The notes: generated by a model from the sequence alone, not told the origin. 64,000 nucleotides of DNA from Ricinus communis (GCF_019578655.1 NC_063256.1:31606342-31670341); one strand, 5' to 3'; positions 48,244 through 60,039 are shown, numbered from the stretch's first letter. A program made the numbers and translations.

Positions 48244-49325
48244 TTATGAGACTTTGAATATCCCATAACAATCGTCTCCAGCTGAATCATCCAAGTCAAA
48301 TGCAGCAGTACTGGCACTGGAAGAGGATGATGGTGATACTTTGGATTTGCCTTTGGAAGAAGCTGTTTCAGACAACTGTTTTATTAGTTGTAGGAAATCT
48401 TCTTCGGTCTGGGCAGCAGCAAGCTTTGGAAGTAAAAATGACTTTTGTGCCAAGAACGTTGTTTGTTCTTTGGGGGGTGGCAAGAAGCTATTTTTGGTTA
48501 AGAAGTTTTGAACGGCTTTAAGGGACAGTTTGTCCTGGTGGTTGAATTTGTCCCACCATTTTACTTTGAATCTCCGGATAAGTGTAATTTCACCATCTGG
48601 GAGTAGATTGAAGTGAAAGTACCATACACATACCCAGGGTAGAAAGAAATTTGAACAAAATAGAAGAAGCGGGGGAAAACGCCTTTCTATTGAGTTGGGT
48701 TTGTAATTTGCTTTGAAGAGGTTAAACAAGGGTAAGACCTCAGGAATGATAGTCTCAGGGACATTACCGTAGTAATTCCACCATTGTTTAAACCAGTATG
48801 GGATTTTGGAGGTTTGAATAAGATTGGTGTCGAAGTAGAAAAGCCAGGAGTGGCTTCTGCCTTCATTTTGAATAAGAAAGGTATTAAACAAGGCTTGCTG
48901 GTAATCCCAATAGGAGAACGAGGTATTTAGATTTGAAGGGTAGGTTCTTTTTAGAGAAGTGGGAAAGGAACGAGGAGAGTGTATATCCATACCCCAATCA
49001 GATGGGTGAAGGATTCTTTGGATTGTGCATGTTGAATATGCAGTGTCTTTATGGGCTTTGTCTTTTTTGAAATGTTTGAACTTTGCAGAACCAGTAACCT
49101 CGAGGATTGACTGGTAGTAAGACTGAGGCTTTGGAGTGTTCTAGGGTTTGAAAAACCATCCTGGAGGGAAAATCTTTGAAACCAATTTGGAGGGGCTTTC
49201 TGTACAGAATCCTTCCTCAATGGTTAAAACGTTTTGAAAAATCGGTTTTTCCAAATACTCATTTGATTTAAAATGTTTTGATTGACTCAAAACAATCTCC
49301 TGAGAGTTTGGCTTTGAAAAACTGT
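48244..49325 (-). pseudogene. Pararetrovirus ORF2, copy 2
   Basis: The main frame (248 codons, 48990-48244) is nearly identical to the copy at 35385-36302: WFKQWWNYYGNVPETIIPEV, PPKEQTTFLAQKSF and the Ser-rich acidic tail. Its N-terminal part lies in another frame (49220-48951) after a shift near 48990, and the true ORF2 start is missing because the movement-protein fragment (49326-49447) is attached instead. A one-base insertion in GGAGGGGCTTT (49190) also shifts frame relative to copy 1. Confidence 0.8.
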
Positions 49326-49447
49326 TTGTCTCTCTCTTCAGTTTTGATTGTAAAATCAGTCTTGAAGAGAGGGAACTTTGAAAACTCATAAATTTGTTTC
49401 TTTTGGACTTTGGGTATTTCCCAATCATCTATATGCTTTGAAAAATC
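49326..49447 (-). pseudogene. Movement-protein fragment fused to ORF2 remnant
   Basis: The minus strand reads KDFSKHIDDWEIPKVQKKQ and QIYEFSKFPLFKTDFTIKTE, identical to the movement-protein N-terminus at about 42250-42140 except for Glu in place of Lys in DDWEIP. That change is shared with the plus-strand copy (43939). The fragment joins ORF2 sequence at 49325 and ends at non-viral DNA near 49448. Confidence 0.82.
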
Positions 49448-49589
49448 TCTTTATTGTTTTATTTTCTTATAGACATTCTTTGAATTGAAGAAATTTAAGT
49501 TTTATGAATTTGAATAAAATCTAGGAATTTTATTCATAATAGTGAAATTAACATATTCTTTTTAGTTGTTGTATATATATGTAGAATTG

Positions 49590-49861
49590 ATTAAATGTTT
49601 TCAGTCTAGTTGTATGGAGAGATGGCATCTGTGAAATTAGAGTTGCTCAGATTTCTGAACTGAGTTCTGTCTCCATTTTCTTTTCAACTTCTATCTTTAG
49701 TTGCTCTATCCCAAAGGAAGTAGAGATAGTAATCAATATATAAGAACCTATAAAAATATGCTTGGGATTTAGTGGATTCTTAACTTTGAGTATGTCTTTT
49801 TCTTTTCTTATATTCAGCTCTCAAACTAACTCCATCAGCATATAAACCACCATTTCTAACA
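49590..49861 (-). repeat. 3' LTR of the Copia element (diverged) with polypurine tract
   Basis: On the minus strand it starts TGTTAGAAATGGTGG at 49861, matching the 5' LTR start TGTTAGAAATGATGG, and follows the purine-rich TTTGAGAGAGGA (49862-49873). Similarity to the 5' LTR is clear for about 50 bases and then fades, so this LTR is rearranged or from a diverged subfamily, and its far end is uncertain. Confidence 0.6.
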
Positions 49862-52440
49862 TCCTCTCTCAAACTTAGTGTAGCTCCAGGTTTCAAGCAA
49901 GCATAATTAAAAGGATGACTTAAAATAACTTTAATAAAGACATCAACCAGCTGATCAACTGAAGGCATATGTTTGACATCAATTTCCTTTCTAACCACCT
50001 TCTCTCAAATGAAATACAAATCAAGCTTAATGTCTTTCGATCTTGCATGTAGCACTGGATTGGCAGACAACAATATAATGCTTTGATTATCACACTAAAT
50101 CATAGGAGTTTGAGGAATAGAGATTTGTAGCTCAGCTAAGAGTGACTTAATCCAAGTCAGTTCTGCAACTAAATTTGCCAAGCTCTTATACTCTGCTTCT
50201 GTACTAGACATTGACATAATAGATTATTTTTTAGAATGCTAGGAGACTAGATTATCAATAATGAACACACATAAACCTGAAGTTGACCTACGATCATTTA
50301 TATCAGATGCCTAATCTACACTATTGAACCTAACAAGATCAAGATGAGTAGACTTTCAAAGACGTAAACCATGTGGGATTGTACTCTTCAAGTACCTAAG
50401 AATTCACTTGACAACCTTTCAATGATCTTCTTGAGGGTTTTGCATAAATTGACAAACCTTATTCACGCTGAATGCGATTTCTGGCCTTGTAAGAGTCACA
50501 TACTACAGGGCTCCAACTGCGCTCCTATACAATTGCACATCTTTAACTAGTTATGAGTTATAGGCACAATTCTTGAGATTGCTCAACATAGGAGTACTAA
50601 TCCCTTCACAATGCATTATTTTTATTTTCTAAAGTAAGTCAAAAATGTATTTAGACTAAGACAAGTGAAGACCTTCAGAGGTGTGATGCACTTGGATCCC
50701 TAAGAAATAGTTGATTTGTCCTAGGTCCTTAAGAGTAAAAGCCTAATTCAATTATGTCACTAGTTTCTGAACCTTAATAGAACTACTCCCTGTAACTAAT
50801 ATATCATCCATATAGACATGACATAATTAACATGAAATGCAACTATTATGATAAAAAATGATTGGTCTAACTTGGCAGAAACAAAACCAAGATTATGCAA
50901 GGCACCGACAAGCTTCTCAAACTAGGCTCTAGGAGCCTGTTTAAGGCTATAAAGAGCCTTCTGCAGTTTGCACACATACCTAGGCTTGGAAGAGTGAATG
51001 AATCCATGATGTTGTTGCATAAACACCTCCTCATGCAATTCACCATTAAGGAATGCATTGTTAACATCTAACTGTTAAATTTTTCAGTTGTGCTTTAATG
51101 TAATGGTTTGAATAATCCTAATGGTAGTAGGCTTCACAACTGGGCTAAAGGTTTCATTAAAGTCAAAGCCAATTTTTTTGATGAAAACCTTTACCTACTA
51201 GTCTTGCTTTGTATTTGGCTATTGAACTATCATGATTTTCTTTTACTCTGATTACCCTCTTATAACCAATCAATTGTCTATTAGGAGGTAAAAGGACTAA
51301 ACTCCATGCATTATTCTTTGAAAGAGCAGTATATTCTACTAACATTGCAGCCTTCTATTCAAGATGAAGAAGAGCTAAATCAACAATTATTAGTTCCTTT
51401 ACAGTAGTCACGAAAGCTTTAGGCTTATAGATTCTTGCTTTATCCCTTGTTACCATAGTATGCACATTATCACACATAGAAAAACCATGAAGTGAAGTTG
51501 AGATAGCATTAGAAGGTAACTGAATAGACTCTTTAATTAGTCGACCTAAATTATTGGATGACACAAGACCTATAATAGAAGAAGAAACACTCTGAGAAGA
51601 GGCATTAACATTAGTACTAAGAGAATAAGAGCTAATAGGAGCAGTAATAGAAAAATCTAAATCAATAGTTGGATTGTTTATTGGAGAGAAAGAATTAGTA
51701 GAAGTCACTAGGGGAGAAGTTGCAAAAGGAAAAAAATAATAAGGAACAAAAGAGAATGAAGAGGAAGGACAATAAATGATGTTTTAGAAAAGAAGATATG
51801 AATAAAATTTGACATCTCTAGATATAAATAGCTTGCCTAAAGAATCCAAACATCTATGCCCTTTATGGTTAATGTTATACCCAAGGAAAGTACATGAAGT
51901 GCTTCAAAATGACACCTTATGCTTATTATAGGGCCTGATATTAGGATAACAAGTGCAACCAAACACCTTTAAAAAAGATAATTTGGCTCAACTTTGAATA
52001 GCACCTCATAGGAAGACTTGCCACTAAGCACAAAAGTAGATAGTTTGTTAAACAAGAAGACTATGGTTCTAAATCCTTCATCCCAATGCTTGAGGGGGGA
52101 CAAATGATTTAGACAGAATGGCCAGACCATGTTTAATTAAAGTCCTGTGTTTTCTCTCAGCTAGACCATTTTGTTTCTATGTATATGGACAAAAAAATTC
52201 TATGATGAATTCCATGTTTAAGAAGATAACTAGTAAAGGCTCTATACTCTTTCCCCAATATGTTTGAATGACTTTCAATTTGGTTTCTTAGTTGCAATGC
52301 AACATGCATTTTGAAGTTTATAAATATTTGAAATGCATCAGATTTATTTCTAAGCATGTATGTCTAAGCAAAATGAGAGTGAGCATCAATGAATGAGATA
52401 TAATATGAATAGGCATTACTAGACTGTACGGGAGAAGGAC
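49862..52440 (-). pseudogene. Copia integrase end, reverse transcriptase and RNase H, broken
   Basis: The minus strand, in pieces, gives: integrase core continuation (SYYISFIDAHSHF at about 52400, LRNKSDAFQIF, LGKEYRAF); the inter-domain linker (51708-51355); RT start (NNAWSLVLLPPNRQLIGYKR, about 51310-51250, then KARLVGKGF); RT core ([30 protein letters not shown] near 51060-50930); and the RNase H end (EIDVKHMPSVDQLVDVF at about 49990). Numerous stops and shifts are present. This half is separated from the gag/integrase half by the hAT insertion at 52449. Confidence 0.82.
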
Positions 52441-52448
52441 CCTACAAG
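52441..52448. repeat. Left target-site duplication of the hAT insertion
   Basis: CCTACAAG here and CCCACAAG at 57504-57511 match at 7 of 8 bases. Eight-base duplications are the hallmark of hAT transposition. Confidence 0.75.
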
Positions 52449-52945
52449 TAGAGGTGGCCATGGGCCGGTTCCAAACTAGAACCGGCTCGAATCAGGACCA
52501 AAATAAAAAAAGAGCGGATCAAGGCTGGTCTAATATTTGGAAGAACCAGAACAAGCGATTATGGTTCCAAACCGCCAATTTTTTTAAAAAAGGTTTATAT
52601 TGCCCATGCATATAGGTATGGCCAAAATTGGCCAAAGTGGGCTTTAAAAGCACACATGACCGCTGTGCAATGGTCATGTGTGAAAATATTCTTTTTGATT
52701 TTCTTAAAGGGCTATTATAAATAGCCTCACAGGCTTATCTTTCTTTTCACAACATTTCAACTCCCTCATTCTCACACTATCTCTATTCGTCTTTATACAA
52801 TTATATTATTTCATAATTATTATTCTCTAAAATATAATTATATTATATTATTTATATTTATTTTCTCTAATTTCTTAAAAAAATTTATTCAACTCAATTT
52901 TTATTTTTTACTATTATTTTTTTCTAATTCAAACCTTTATAAAAA

Positions 52946-55900
52946 ATGGCCAATTTTAGTAGAAATGCTTCAAATCAATATCTTGACAATTTAATGTACA
53001 ATCTAGAAGATGATTATCCAACTCAAGAAAGAGAAGGAACATATGAAATGTTAGCGGAGGAGGTAGAAGAGTTAAGTAATCTATTAACAAGAGCCATAAC
53101 AAGCCAAAGCAAGAGGAGGATCAAAAAGTTAATCAACTTCCAAAACATCTAGAGTGCATATTAAGTGTTAGCACCCATTTTTAGAATCTAAATATCGAGG
53201 GAATTACAGAAAATCTAATGATGAAAGTTACTACCTTTCTCGAGTCTTAGAGATTGAAGAAGAGCAAATCTAAGTAAAGGATGGGAATAATTGGACTTAA
53301 AATTACTTTTCTGGAATCAATTTGGACTTAATTGTCAAAAAATTAACTTTGAGGGGCGAAGCGACAGTTTTTCGTAAGATCAGGGACTTAATTATAAAAA
53401 CTTTCTTGCCTCTAGAATCAATAGGCTTTGCATAGAGCCAATTCGACTTTACATAATGCCGCTTGGCTATTTTTCGCAATCCAACACTGTTTGATGTAAA
53501 TTTTGACTATTAAACGTCCAAAATGAGGCTCTAAAAGGTTTTTTCTATGATAAGTATTGGATTTTAAATATTTTTTATAGATATTATCAATAATATTAAA
53601 TAAAAAATCTTTAAAAAACTGAAGACTTATCGTTCTTTTCCTATCCCTAGCTCTATATATACATCATTAACTCCTAGGTTTAGGGTCACCAATTAATAGG
53701 AACGAATAGAAATCAATTAGCAATCACTGATCACCTAAAAAACCCTACATTCTAAAAAGCATAGAAGGTTTTCTTTTGGAGTCACTAAGAAAGAACTATA
53801 CAATTCCAGAACAACAATAGTTTTCCTTGAAATCTCAAGCAGCACTAGATTCTCAACCAATATTTGATTCAATTGCTCCATCGTCTCCTGAACTCATAGA
53901 ACAAGCATATATGGTGACAACCTCAGGGTTCCCACACATCTAGCATCATCAAAACCATCTTTCCTATTAATTGGTTCTTATGTTCCTTTATGATTTAAGA
54001 AACATAATTAGGGTTTTATTTGTTGTTTTTTATATGTTTAAATAATTAGAATAAGATTTCTTGTGAATTAACATACTTATAACATGTTGGGAATTGAATC
54101 TGACAATAAGAATATGCTGGGAATCGAATATGATAATATATTTACTTTTAGTTTATAAAATATGGTTAGCCAAATGATTAGGATTGCATGCTAAATAGTA
54201 ACCTCTATAGGTTTTAGTGATCAAAATTGATCTTAAGGTTTCAAGATTCAACTCTAAGATCTATATTTTTATCTACTACTTGTCTTATTCATTTAGGATT
54301 TTGAATGATTTAGGGTTTTCATTTAATTCTACATCTCTTTACGCTTTTCATTTAATTTCTTACATTTCTAACTTAATTTTTTTATATCCTATGCATGTGG
54401 AGTTGGCTCTAGGGTGATCAAATCGAGGAAAAAACTACCAAAAACGTGAATACAAGCCATAAAGCCGATCGGCTTTATGCCCTAAGTCGATCGGCTGTAC
54501 CCTTTGCAGCCCCAATATTCTAATTTTTTTGTGTTTGTGCATTGTGCTTAATTTTAGATGCTTACTTTCCAATTTTCTTTGTTGTAAGCAAGTTGTAATA
54601 GCTAGATTTATTTTCTGCACTTTACTTTTTTGGTTTATTTTGATGCATGCCAAATATATGATTAAATGATTGCCTAATTAAAATTGGATACATAAACAAT
54701 AGCTTTAAAATTGGACTTGACATGAAAACTGTAGCCCATTAGTTTAATCAATATGATAATTGGGCTTTAACTTAAAATTTATGTAGACTTAGTGGGCTTT
54801 GCCATGCTTACTTAGGCTGAAACTGGGCTATATTAGATTTATGATCACTGAAATGGGCCTCTTCATAAAAAGTAGTCCATTAGGCTTAAAGACTAGAAAT
54901 GAAAGTATAACTTGTAATTGAGTTAGATTAGGTGGGCCTTATATTAAATTAATTAGCAAATTAGGTTCATAACTTCAAGTATGGGCTAGGCTTTAATAAA
55001 ATAGGCTAGACTCAGGGGAACCTCACACGCTCCAGTGCTTGATGTGTAGAAATATATTATACCGTATTTATAAGGAATAGCCCATTAAACAATAAAATTA
55101 AAGATAAACTTACACAAATGAGGAAGTTGGCCTCCGGATCCATTTCTAGATTTGTGACGTAAGCTTCCTTATTGAATCAAGAAACGTCACTCATTAGTAA
55201 AAGTGGCCCAATTACCTAGGTGGTGACTTCCATCTCCGCGCTAGTGTTTGTGACTAGTTAGCATGTTCTCGATTTGGTTGAAAAGCCTTACAGTGTCGTA
55301 GTCGCTAAAGACAATTGGGTGTGCACCCGAAACCGCCACCGATATTAATAAAATATAAAAAGTGAATGTAATATTTAAAGTTATCTACAATTATTGTAGT
55401 AAAAATTAAAAATTTAGAACGGGAGGTGGTTGTGGTACATTTCGAAGATACTTGGAAAATAAGCATCCTACTCAAAATAGAAATTAAGAAGACTCAAACA
55501 CAAATTTCTAGGTATGTTACTTCTTCTTCATTCACTCAATTATTTAGATATTCAGATAAAAGAAATTAAATTAAAAAAATTTGCAAGTATCTATTTCTCT
55601 TTTAGTTTTGGTGAAAAAGTTAATTTTGTTAATTATTGCCAAAATGCTTTAGTGCAAAACGTGTTTCTAGGAATACTTTGAGGGGCACTGTTTTAAATTT
55701 ACATAAACAAGAAAAAAGAAGATTTGCAAGAACTATTTTTAAATTTAAATGGACATTTTTCTACTTATAGTGATATTTAGAGTGATTATTAGCAAACACA
55801 ATCATATATGGGCATCATATGTATTTATATTGATAATGAATGGCTTTTACAAAAAAAAAAAAAAAACTGCATATAGAGTTTTTGATGAACGTCAGATTGC

Positions 55901-57240
55901 CAATAATATTTATAGAATGATTAAAATTTTTTGAAAGAATGTGGTCTAGTAATTTTTTTTCAATTTCTTTTAACAATGCAGCTGAAAATATGGCTTTAAT
56001 TGATGATTTTACAAAATATTTGTTAGCCTAATATCAGCAGTCGGTTTTTTCATATATTAGATATGCATGCCATTTTTTAAATTTATGTGTACAAGATGGT
56101 TTAAGATCTTTATAATTTTTATATTTTTCTAATTTAAAAGTACTTTTTTTTATTTATGGACACATCCTCTAGTAATAAAATCTTGGAGTAAATTTTGTAA
56201 AGAAAATAGTAAAAGACCCAAACGATTTCCAAGTTGGAATTCCACTTATGGATTACTTAATAAGTTTTATGGATATAGAAATTTTAGTATGGATATTTAT
56301 TTTCAATAATGTGAATAATATCAATTTATATCCACAAAATTAGGATATTTGCAAAAAGAAATTTAGACATGTTAAAAGTTTTTAATGATGCTAATTATGT
56401 TCTAAGTGGTGTTTATTATCAAACTTCTCATTTAGTTGTAATTGAATGCATTAATGTTGTCGGTGCTTTACAAGAATATGAAATGATGATGTTTTAAAAG
56501 AATCAATTTTATCAATGAAAATGAAATGGATGAATTATATAAAGAAATCCCAATAATTAATCATGTTGCATGTGTTTTTTTATCCTAGGACTCAAATAGA
56601 TGGTTTTATGATTATTTAAGTTTTTATTAATCTTGTTTAGGTTTTCATAATTCTAATGAAAATACAGAAAATAGAATTAATAATTAATGATTTTAGAAAA
56701 GTAGTTATTGATTTATTTATGGAAACATTATTTATGGTTTACCTTCTAATAATTCTTCTACTACCAGTCAAGATCGGGATGAACCAAATAAAGTTAGTAA
56801 GGGTGATAGATTAATGTTGTAAAGACAAAATAGACCTAAGAGATCATCCAATTCAATCTCCCGAACTTGACATTTATCTAACCACAGTGTTTGAGTTTGG
56901 TGAATTTTCCAGTACTTGAGTGGTAGGATCAACACTATAACACATTTCCCATACTATCAAAAAGTGAAAAAAAATATTTTTTCAAGTCTAATCACAACCG
57001 TGTCTGTGAAATAATCTTTTAGTGCGGCCAATAATATTTTAGATCCTACACAATCGTCCTTGGCTCCTATATGATTATAAGCTTAAATATGTTCCGATGA
57101 TTGTACAAAGGTAGATTTAAGGCAAAAAGAGTTTGTAAAGGGAGAAGATGAAGATTTGTTCAACCTTACAAGCGAAGAGACTTCAACTTTTATCATAGGA
57201 AGTGATAAATTAAGGGGTAAATAAATTTTTAAAATATAGG
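52946..57240 (+). pseudogene. hAT transposase, broken and split by an LTR
   Basis: The N-terminus (MANFSRNASNQYLDNL, 52946-53152) is acidic. It stops just before the LTR at 53166. Beyond the LTR, 55390-55490 holds a BED-type finger (YCSKN, FRTGGGCGTFRRYLENKHPT), with the first Cys of the usual C-x2-C changed to Tyr. Scattered catalytic-domain pieces follow (NHIWASYVFIL near 55800, LSGVYYQTSHL near 56405). The C-terminal dimerisation region (about 56860-57150) has SFSAANNILDPTQSSLAP, then the usual ICxDDxTKxDLRQKE. Many stops make it inactive. Confidence 0.83.
53166..55344 (+). mobile_element. Solo long LTR of Gypsy (Tat/Ogre-like) family, copy C
   Basis: It starts TGTTAGCACCC at 53166 and ends near CCACCGATA at 55344. 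It is flanked by TTAAG (53161-53165) and TTAAT (55345-55349), a near-perfect 5-bp duplication. It contains GCCGATCGGCT motifs at 54460-54500 and the conserved end block (AAGTTGGCCTCCGGATCC, GACGTAAGCTTCCTTAT, CATCTCCGCGCTAG, AAAAGCCTTACAGTG). No internal Gypsy genes are attached, so it is a solo LTR left by LTR-LTR recombination. It is the most complete family member here, 2.18 kb. Confidence 0.82.
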
Positions 57241-57512
57241 TAAAAGAACTATGTGCACTTTAATTCCTTTAAACCCCGAAGGCACCTTAATTTTTGATAA
57301 GAAAATTAAGTTCAAGCCAAATTGTTTCTTTATTTTTTTTCTTTAAATTTTATTTCTTTCAACCAGCTGAATCGAAACTAGCTAGTTTCAAATGGGCCTT
57401 GAACTGCCCTTTGAACGGATTTGATCCGGTTCCAATTTTTAATGAATCGTGAACCGCCAATTCCAAACTAGAACCGGCTATTTGTGAACCGTGGCCACCC
57501 CTACCCACAAGT

Positions 57513-59267
57513 CTGAGTGTACAAGATCTAATGGTTGATGACACTCAGTAGTACATAAAGAAAAAGGAAATTTGTGAATCTTTCCTAAATAATAAGGTTC
57601 AGAGAAAGCAACATTAGTCTTATTACATTGAGGAGTAATATATTGTGCCAGTACACACTTGATAGTTACAAAGGAAGAATGTCCTAGCCCATTATGCTAT
57701 AGGTCAAAAGCTAAGGAAGTAGCATTTGAATTATACATAGGTGAAGCATTTATAGAAGAATCATTATTGGAAATACAAATACTGGCAGAGTTACAACTAA
57801 CATAATTTGAAAAAATAATAGAGTTGGAATGAGATGACAAAAACTCAATTGAGAAGGAGCAAAGGCATACAATCTATTCTTAAGAGTCTCTTGCATCAGC
57901 ACATCTTTGAAAGCTTGATCCTTCATACAATAGGAATCAGGATGAAACTCAAAAAAAAACTTTATTGCACGAGCAAACTTTGAAAGATTAAGTAGACTTT
58001 TGGTTAAAGAAGGAACATGTAAGAATTGAGATTGTAAGATATTTAGAATGAAAAGAACACTGAAAAGTAGAGAAACCAACATGTTGAATAGATAAACCGG
58101 TACTATTTCCTACTTAAACTTTCTCTGGACCATGATAGACAAAAGTCTACATCAAATTGCTTGCTTCAGATGTTACATGATTTGAGGCACCATAATTAGG
58201 ATACCAATTGTGATCTTAGTACTTAACATTAGTAAAAGCAGAAGAGCCAAATGACTGACTTGGAGCTAGTGATGCATGAGTAAGATAGGTTACTGGATTA
58301 CCACCAGAACTAGCTTGAAAAAAGTTGGATCCACCTTGAAAATTTAAGGACCAGCAAAGTTATGATCAAACCTGTAATATCACTTATCAACCAAGTGCCC
58401 CATATTACTGACGTTGAAGCATGCCAAAGCTACTAAACTAACTCTAACTCTAACGACCTCTACCTCTACTGCTTCTATAGCCACGATGAAACTGACCTTT
58501 TCCTCTGAAAAATTACTACAAAACTCTCCATAGTTACCTCTAACTCGATTAAAACTAGATATATTATTTCCATGAAAATTAGATTTTGTGACATTAGTAA
58601 GAAAAGTAGTTGGTGATGAATCTAAAGACTTATGATGTCTCTCAATCTTTGACTCTTATGCCATTACCTCATTAATTTTAAAATTCTCAAATCTAGTAGT
58701 CAAAGAAATCACAAACAAATTATACTCAGATGTTAACCCATCCAAAATCGCATCAATATGTTCACGTTCAGAAAGAATCAATCCAATAGAGGAAAGAGCA
58801 TCAACTGTAGTTTTAGTGTTTGACAAATATTCATGAGCACATAAAGAACCTTTCTTAATACTTTGAAGTTCAACTTTTAACTAACTTGCTTTAGCACGAG
58901 TCTGAGACGCAAAATACTACTGAAGTTTGTGCCAAATTTTAAAGGAGTTTTCATAGCCTACCATTCTAGGTAAGGCAGAATCACAAATAGAAGATAACAA
59001 ACAAGACATTAAGAGTTGATCCTATTGTTCCCAATTTTCAAACACAGTGGACATCTTTCCACTTTCAGCATCTTGAGTTGTTTAAATTTTGCAGGAATGT
59101 CATTTGTAAAGACAAAACGTTATAATCCATCATCTTTAATTGCAAAAAGTACTTGTTTCCACATCAAGAAGTTCTTGTTATCGAGCTTCACAAATAAAGA
59201 ATGAGTGAAGTTATGAAGAAGAAGGAGAAGACTTTGCTATTTGAGTCTCTTTACTTGTGTTTTCCAT
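57513..59267 (-). pseudogene. Copia gag, protease and integrase start, broken
   Basis: The gag start is MENTSKETQIAKSS at about 59267. The Copia gag signature KLDNKNFLMWKQ lies at about 59190 in a shifted frame, then YENSFKIWHKLQ (58950), HEYLSNTKTTVDALSSIG (58830) and REHIDAILDGLTSEYNLF (58740). A poorly conserved basic stretch stands where the zinc knuckle is expected (about 58470). The protease signature is near 58200: WYPNYGASNHVT, where Copia proteases have an Asp-Ser-Gly triad. The GAG pre-integrase region follows (about 58080-57850), then the integrase start, ending at DLW next to the hAT insertion at 57513. Stops and shifts throughout make it nonfunctional. Confidence 0.85.
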
Positions 59268-59284
59268 TGAAGAATTCTTTTGCA

Positions 59285-59296
59285 GCTCCGATACCA
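59285..59296 (-). promoter_or_regulatory. Copia primer-binding site (tRNA-Met)
   Basis: The minus strand reads TGGTATCGGAGC immediately after the 5' LTR, one base different from the canonical TGGTATCAGAGC. Confidence 0.88.
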
Positions 59297-59506
59297 TGAT
59301 GGGAATCAAAGAAGTATAAAACCTAAAAAGAAGGAATTGAAAAAATCTGTGGAATCTATTTTTTGTTATTAATTAAACCAATAGAAATAATACAAGATAG
59401 ATTAGCTATAAATGCACCAATTAACTAAATCCCAAATCATTCATATAGAGACACATGTCTAACTCTCTAACTAACTCCATCAACATACAAACCATCATTT
59501 CTAACA
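59297..59506 (-). repeat. 5' LTR of the Copia element, 210 bp
   Basis: On the minus strand it runs from TGTTAGAAATGATGG to TTCCCATCA, with TG...CA tips, and is followed at once by the primer site. Its short length is typical of several plant Copia lineages. Confidence 0.82.
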
Positions 59507-59744
59507 ATATTGGATTTGCTTATGTAGCTGCGAAGTCTCGAATCTAAATCTATTCGAAACCCATCAATAAAAATAATTTCTTTAATGCAAGAATCAAAAT
59601 AAAATTACAATGACTAAAATGTAGTTAACTTAATAAAATTCCTAAGGTATAAATTAATTTCATTTAAATGATTTTTATAGAGTATATTTTAGCTTCTAAA
59701 AGGATGTGTAGAAATATGTTTGGTATTCTTCCTTTATTTCAGTG

Positions 59745-59976
59745 TAGAAGCCGATGGTCAGTTTGAAGAAGTGGATAAAACTTTAGGTAATTTGATTCGC
59801 GATCCCGAACCTCCAAAATAGACAGAACCAAACACTAATCTCAGAAACAGTACCCAATTTCCAGATGGGAAATTAAAGCTCACGTTCTACATAAAATCAA
59901 CTTCTTCTAGATTTTCCGATGATAGTTCTTCAATTTCAACCATAGATATTGGAAGGGTTTCAAATATACCTTATGT
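59745..59976 (+). pseudogene. Diverged pararetrovirus coat-region fragment
   Basis: The plus strand reads FPDGKLKLTF, then STSSRFSDDSSSISTIDIGR and VSNIPYVI, clearly homologous to the coat N-terminal region at about 41530-41410 of the main viral copy but with many substitutions, including upstream residues unlike it. A stop lies near 59818. It is cut off at an (ATT)n run. It represents a different viral lineage or a much older insertion. Confidence 0.78.
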
Positions 59977-59977
59977 C

Positions 59978-60023
59978 ATTATTATTATTATTATTATTGT
60001 TATTATTATTATTATTATTATTA
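59978..60023. repeat. (ATT)n microsatellite
   Basis: A trinucleotide run with one interruption, directly abutting the viral fragment. Confidence 0.95.
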
Positions 60024-60039
60024 TCTTCTTTTTCTTAAT

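Larger units (their letters stand above)
47138..49325. repeat. Direct repeat, right copy, flanking the pararetrovirus block
   Basis: Second copy of 34224-36440. It starts within AAGTGTTAAAACATTTTAAG and runs through the exon-like fragment (47255-47407), the shortened TA microsatellite (about 47597-47638), the promoter palindrome and ORF2. It then switches at about 49326 to a fragment of the movement-protein gene instead of the ORF2 start found in the left copy. Confidence 0.92.
52449..57503 (+). mobile_element. hAT transposon inserted in the Copia integrase
   Basis: The tips are TAGAGGTGGCCATGGGCCGG at 52449 and, in reverse from 57503, TAGGGGTGGCCACGGTTC. The subterminal parts share AACTAGAACCGGCT blocks in inverted orientation. 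An 8-bp target duplication flanks it. The element is about 5.05 kb, of which 2.18 kb is a younger solo LTR (53166-55344). The plus strand carries hAT transposase remnants (52946 onward). It lies in antisense to the Copia element. Confidence 0.88.
49590..59506 (-). mobile_element. Ty1/Copia retrotransposon, minus strand, split by nested insertions
   Basis: Order on the minus strand: 5' LTR (59297-59506), tRNA-Met primer site (59285-59296), gag (from about 59267), protease, integrase start (to 57512), interruption 52449-57503, integrase end, reverse transcriptase and RNase H (to about 49875), polypurine tract, 3' LTR (starting 49861). Protease-integrase-RT-RNase H order defines Copia. Removing the interruption restores the integrase reading across DLW/GPSP. 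Many stops show that it is dead. The left end near 49590 is approximate. Confidence 0.87.

Noticed and set aside
34224..49325. LTR retrotransposon with 2.2-kb LTRs
   Set aside because: The repeats contain a viral ORF and non-viral DNA, have no TG...CA tips or adjacent primer site, and no integrase lies between them.
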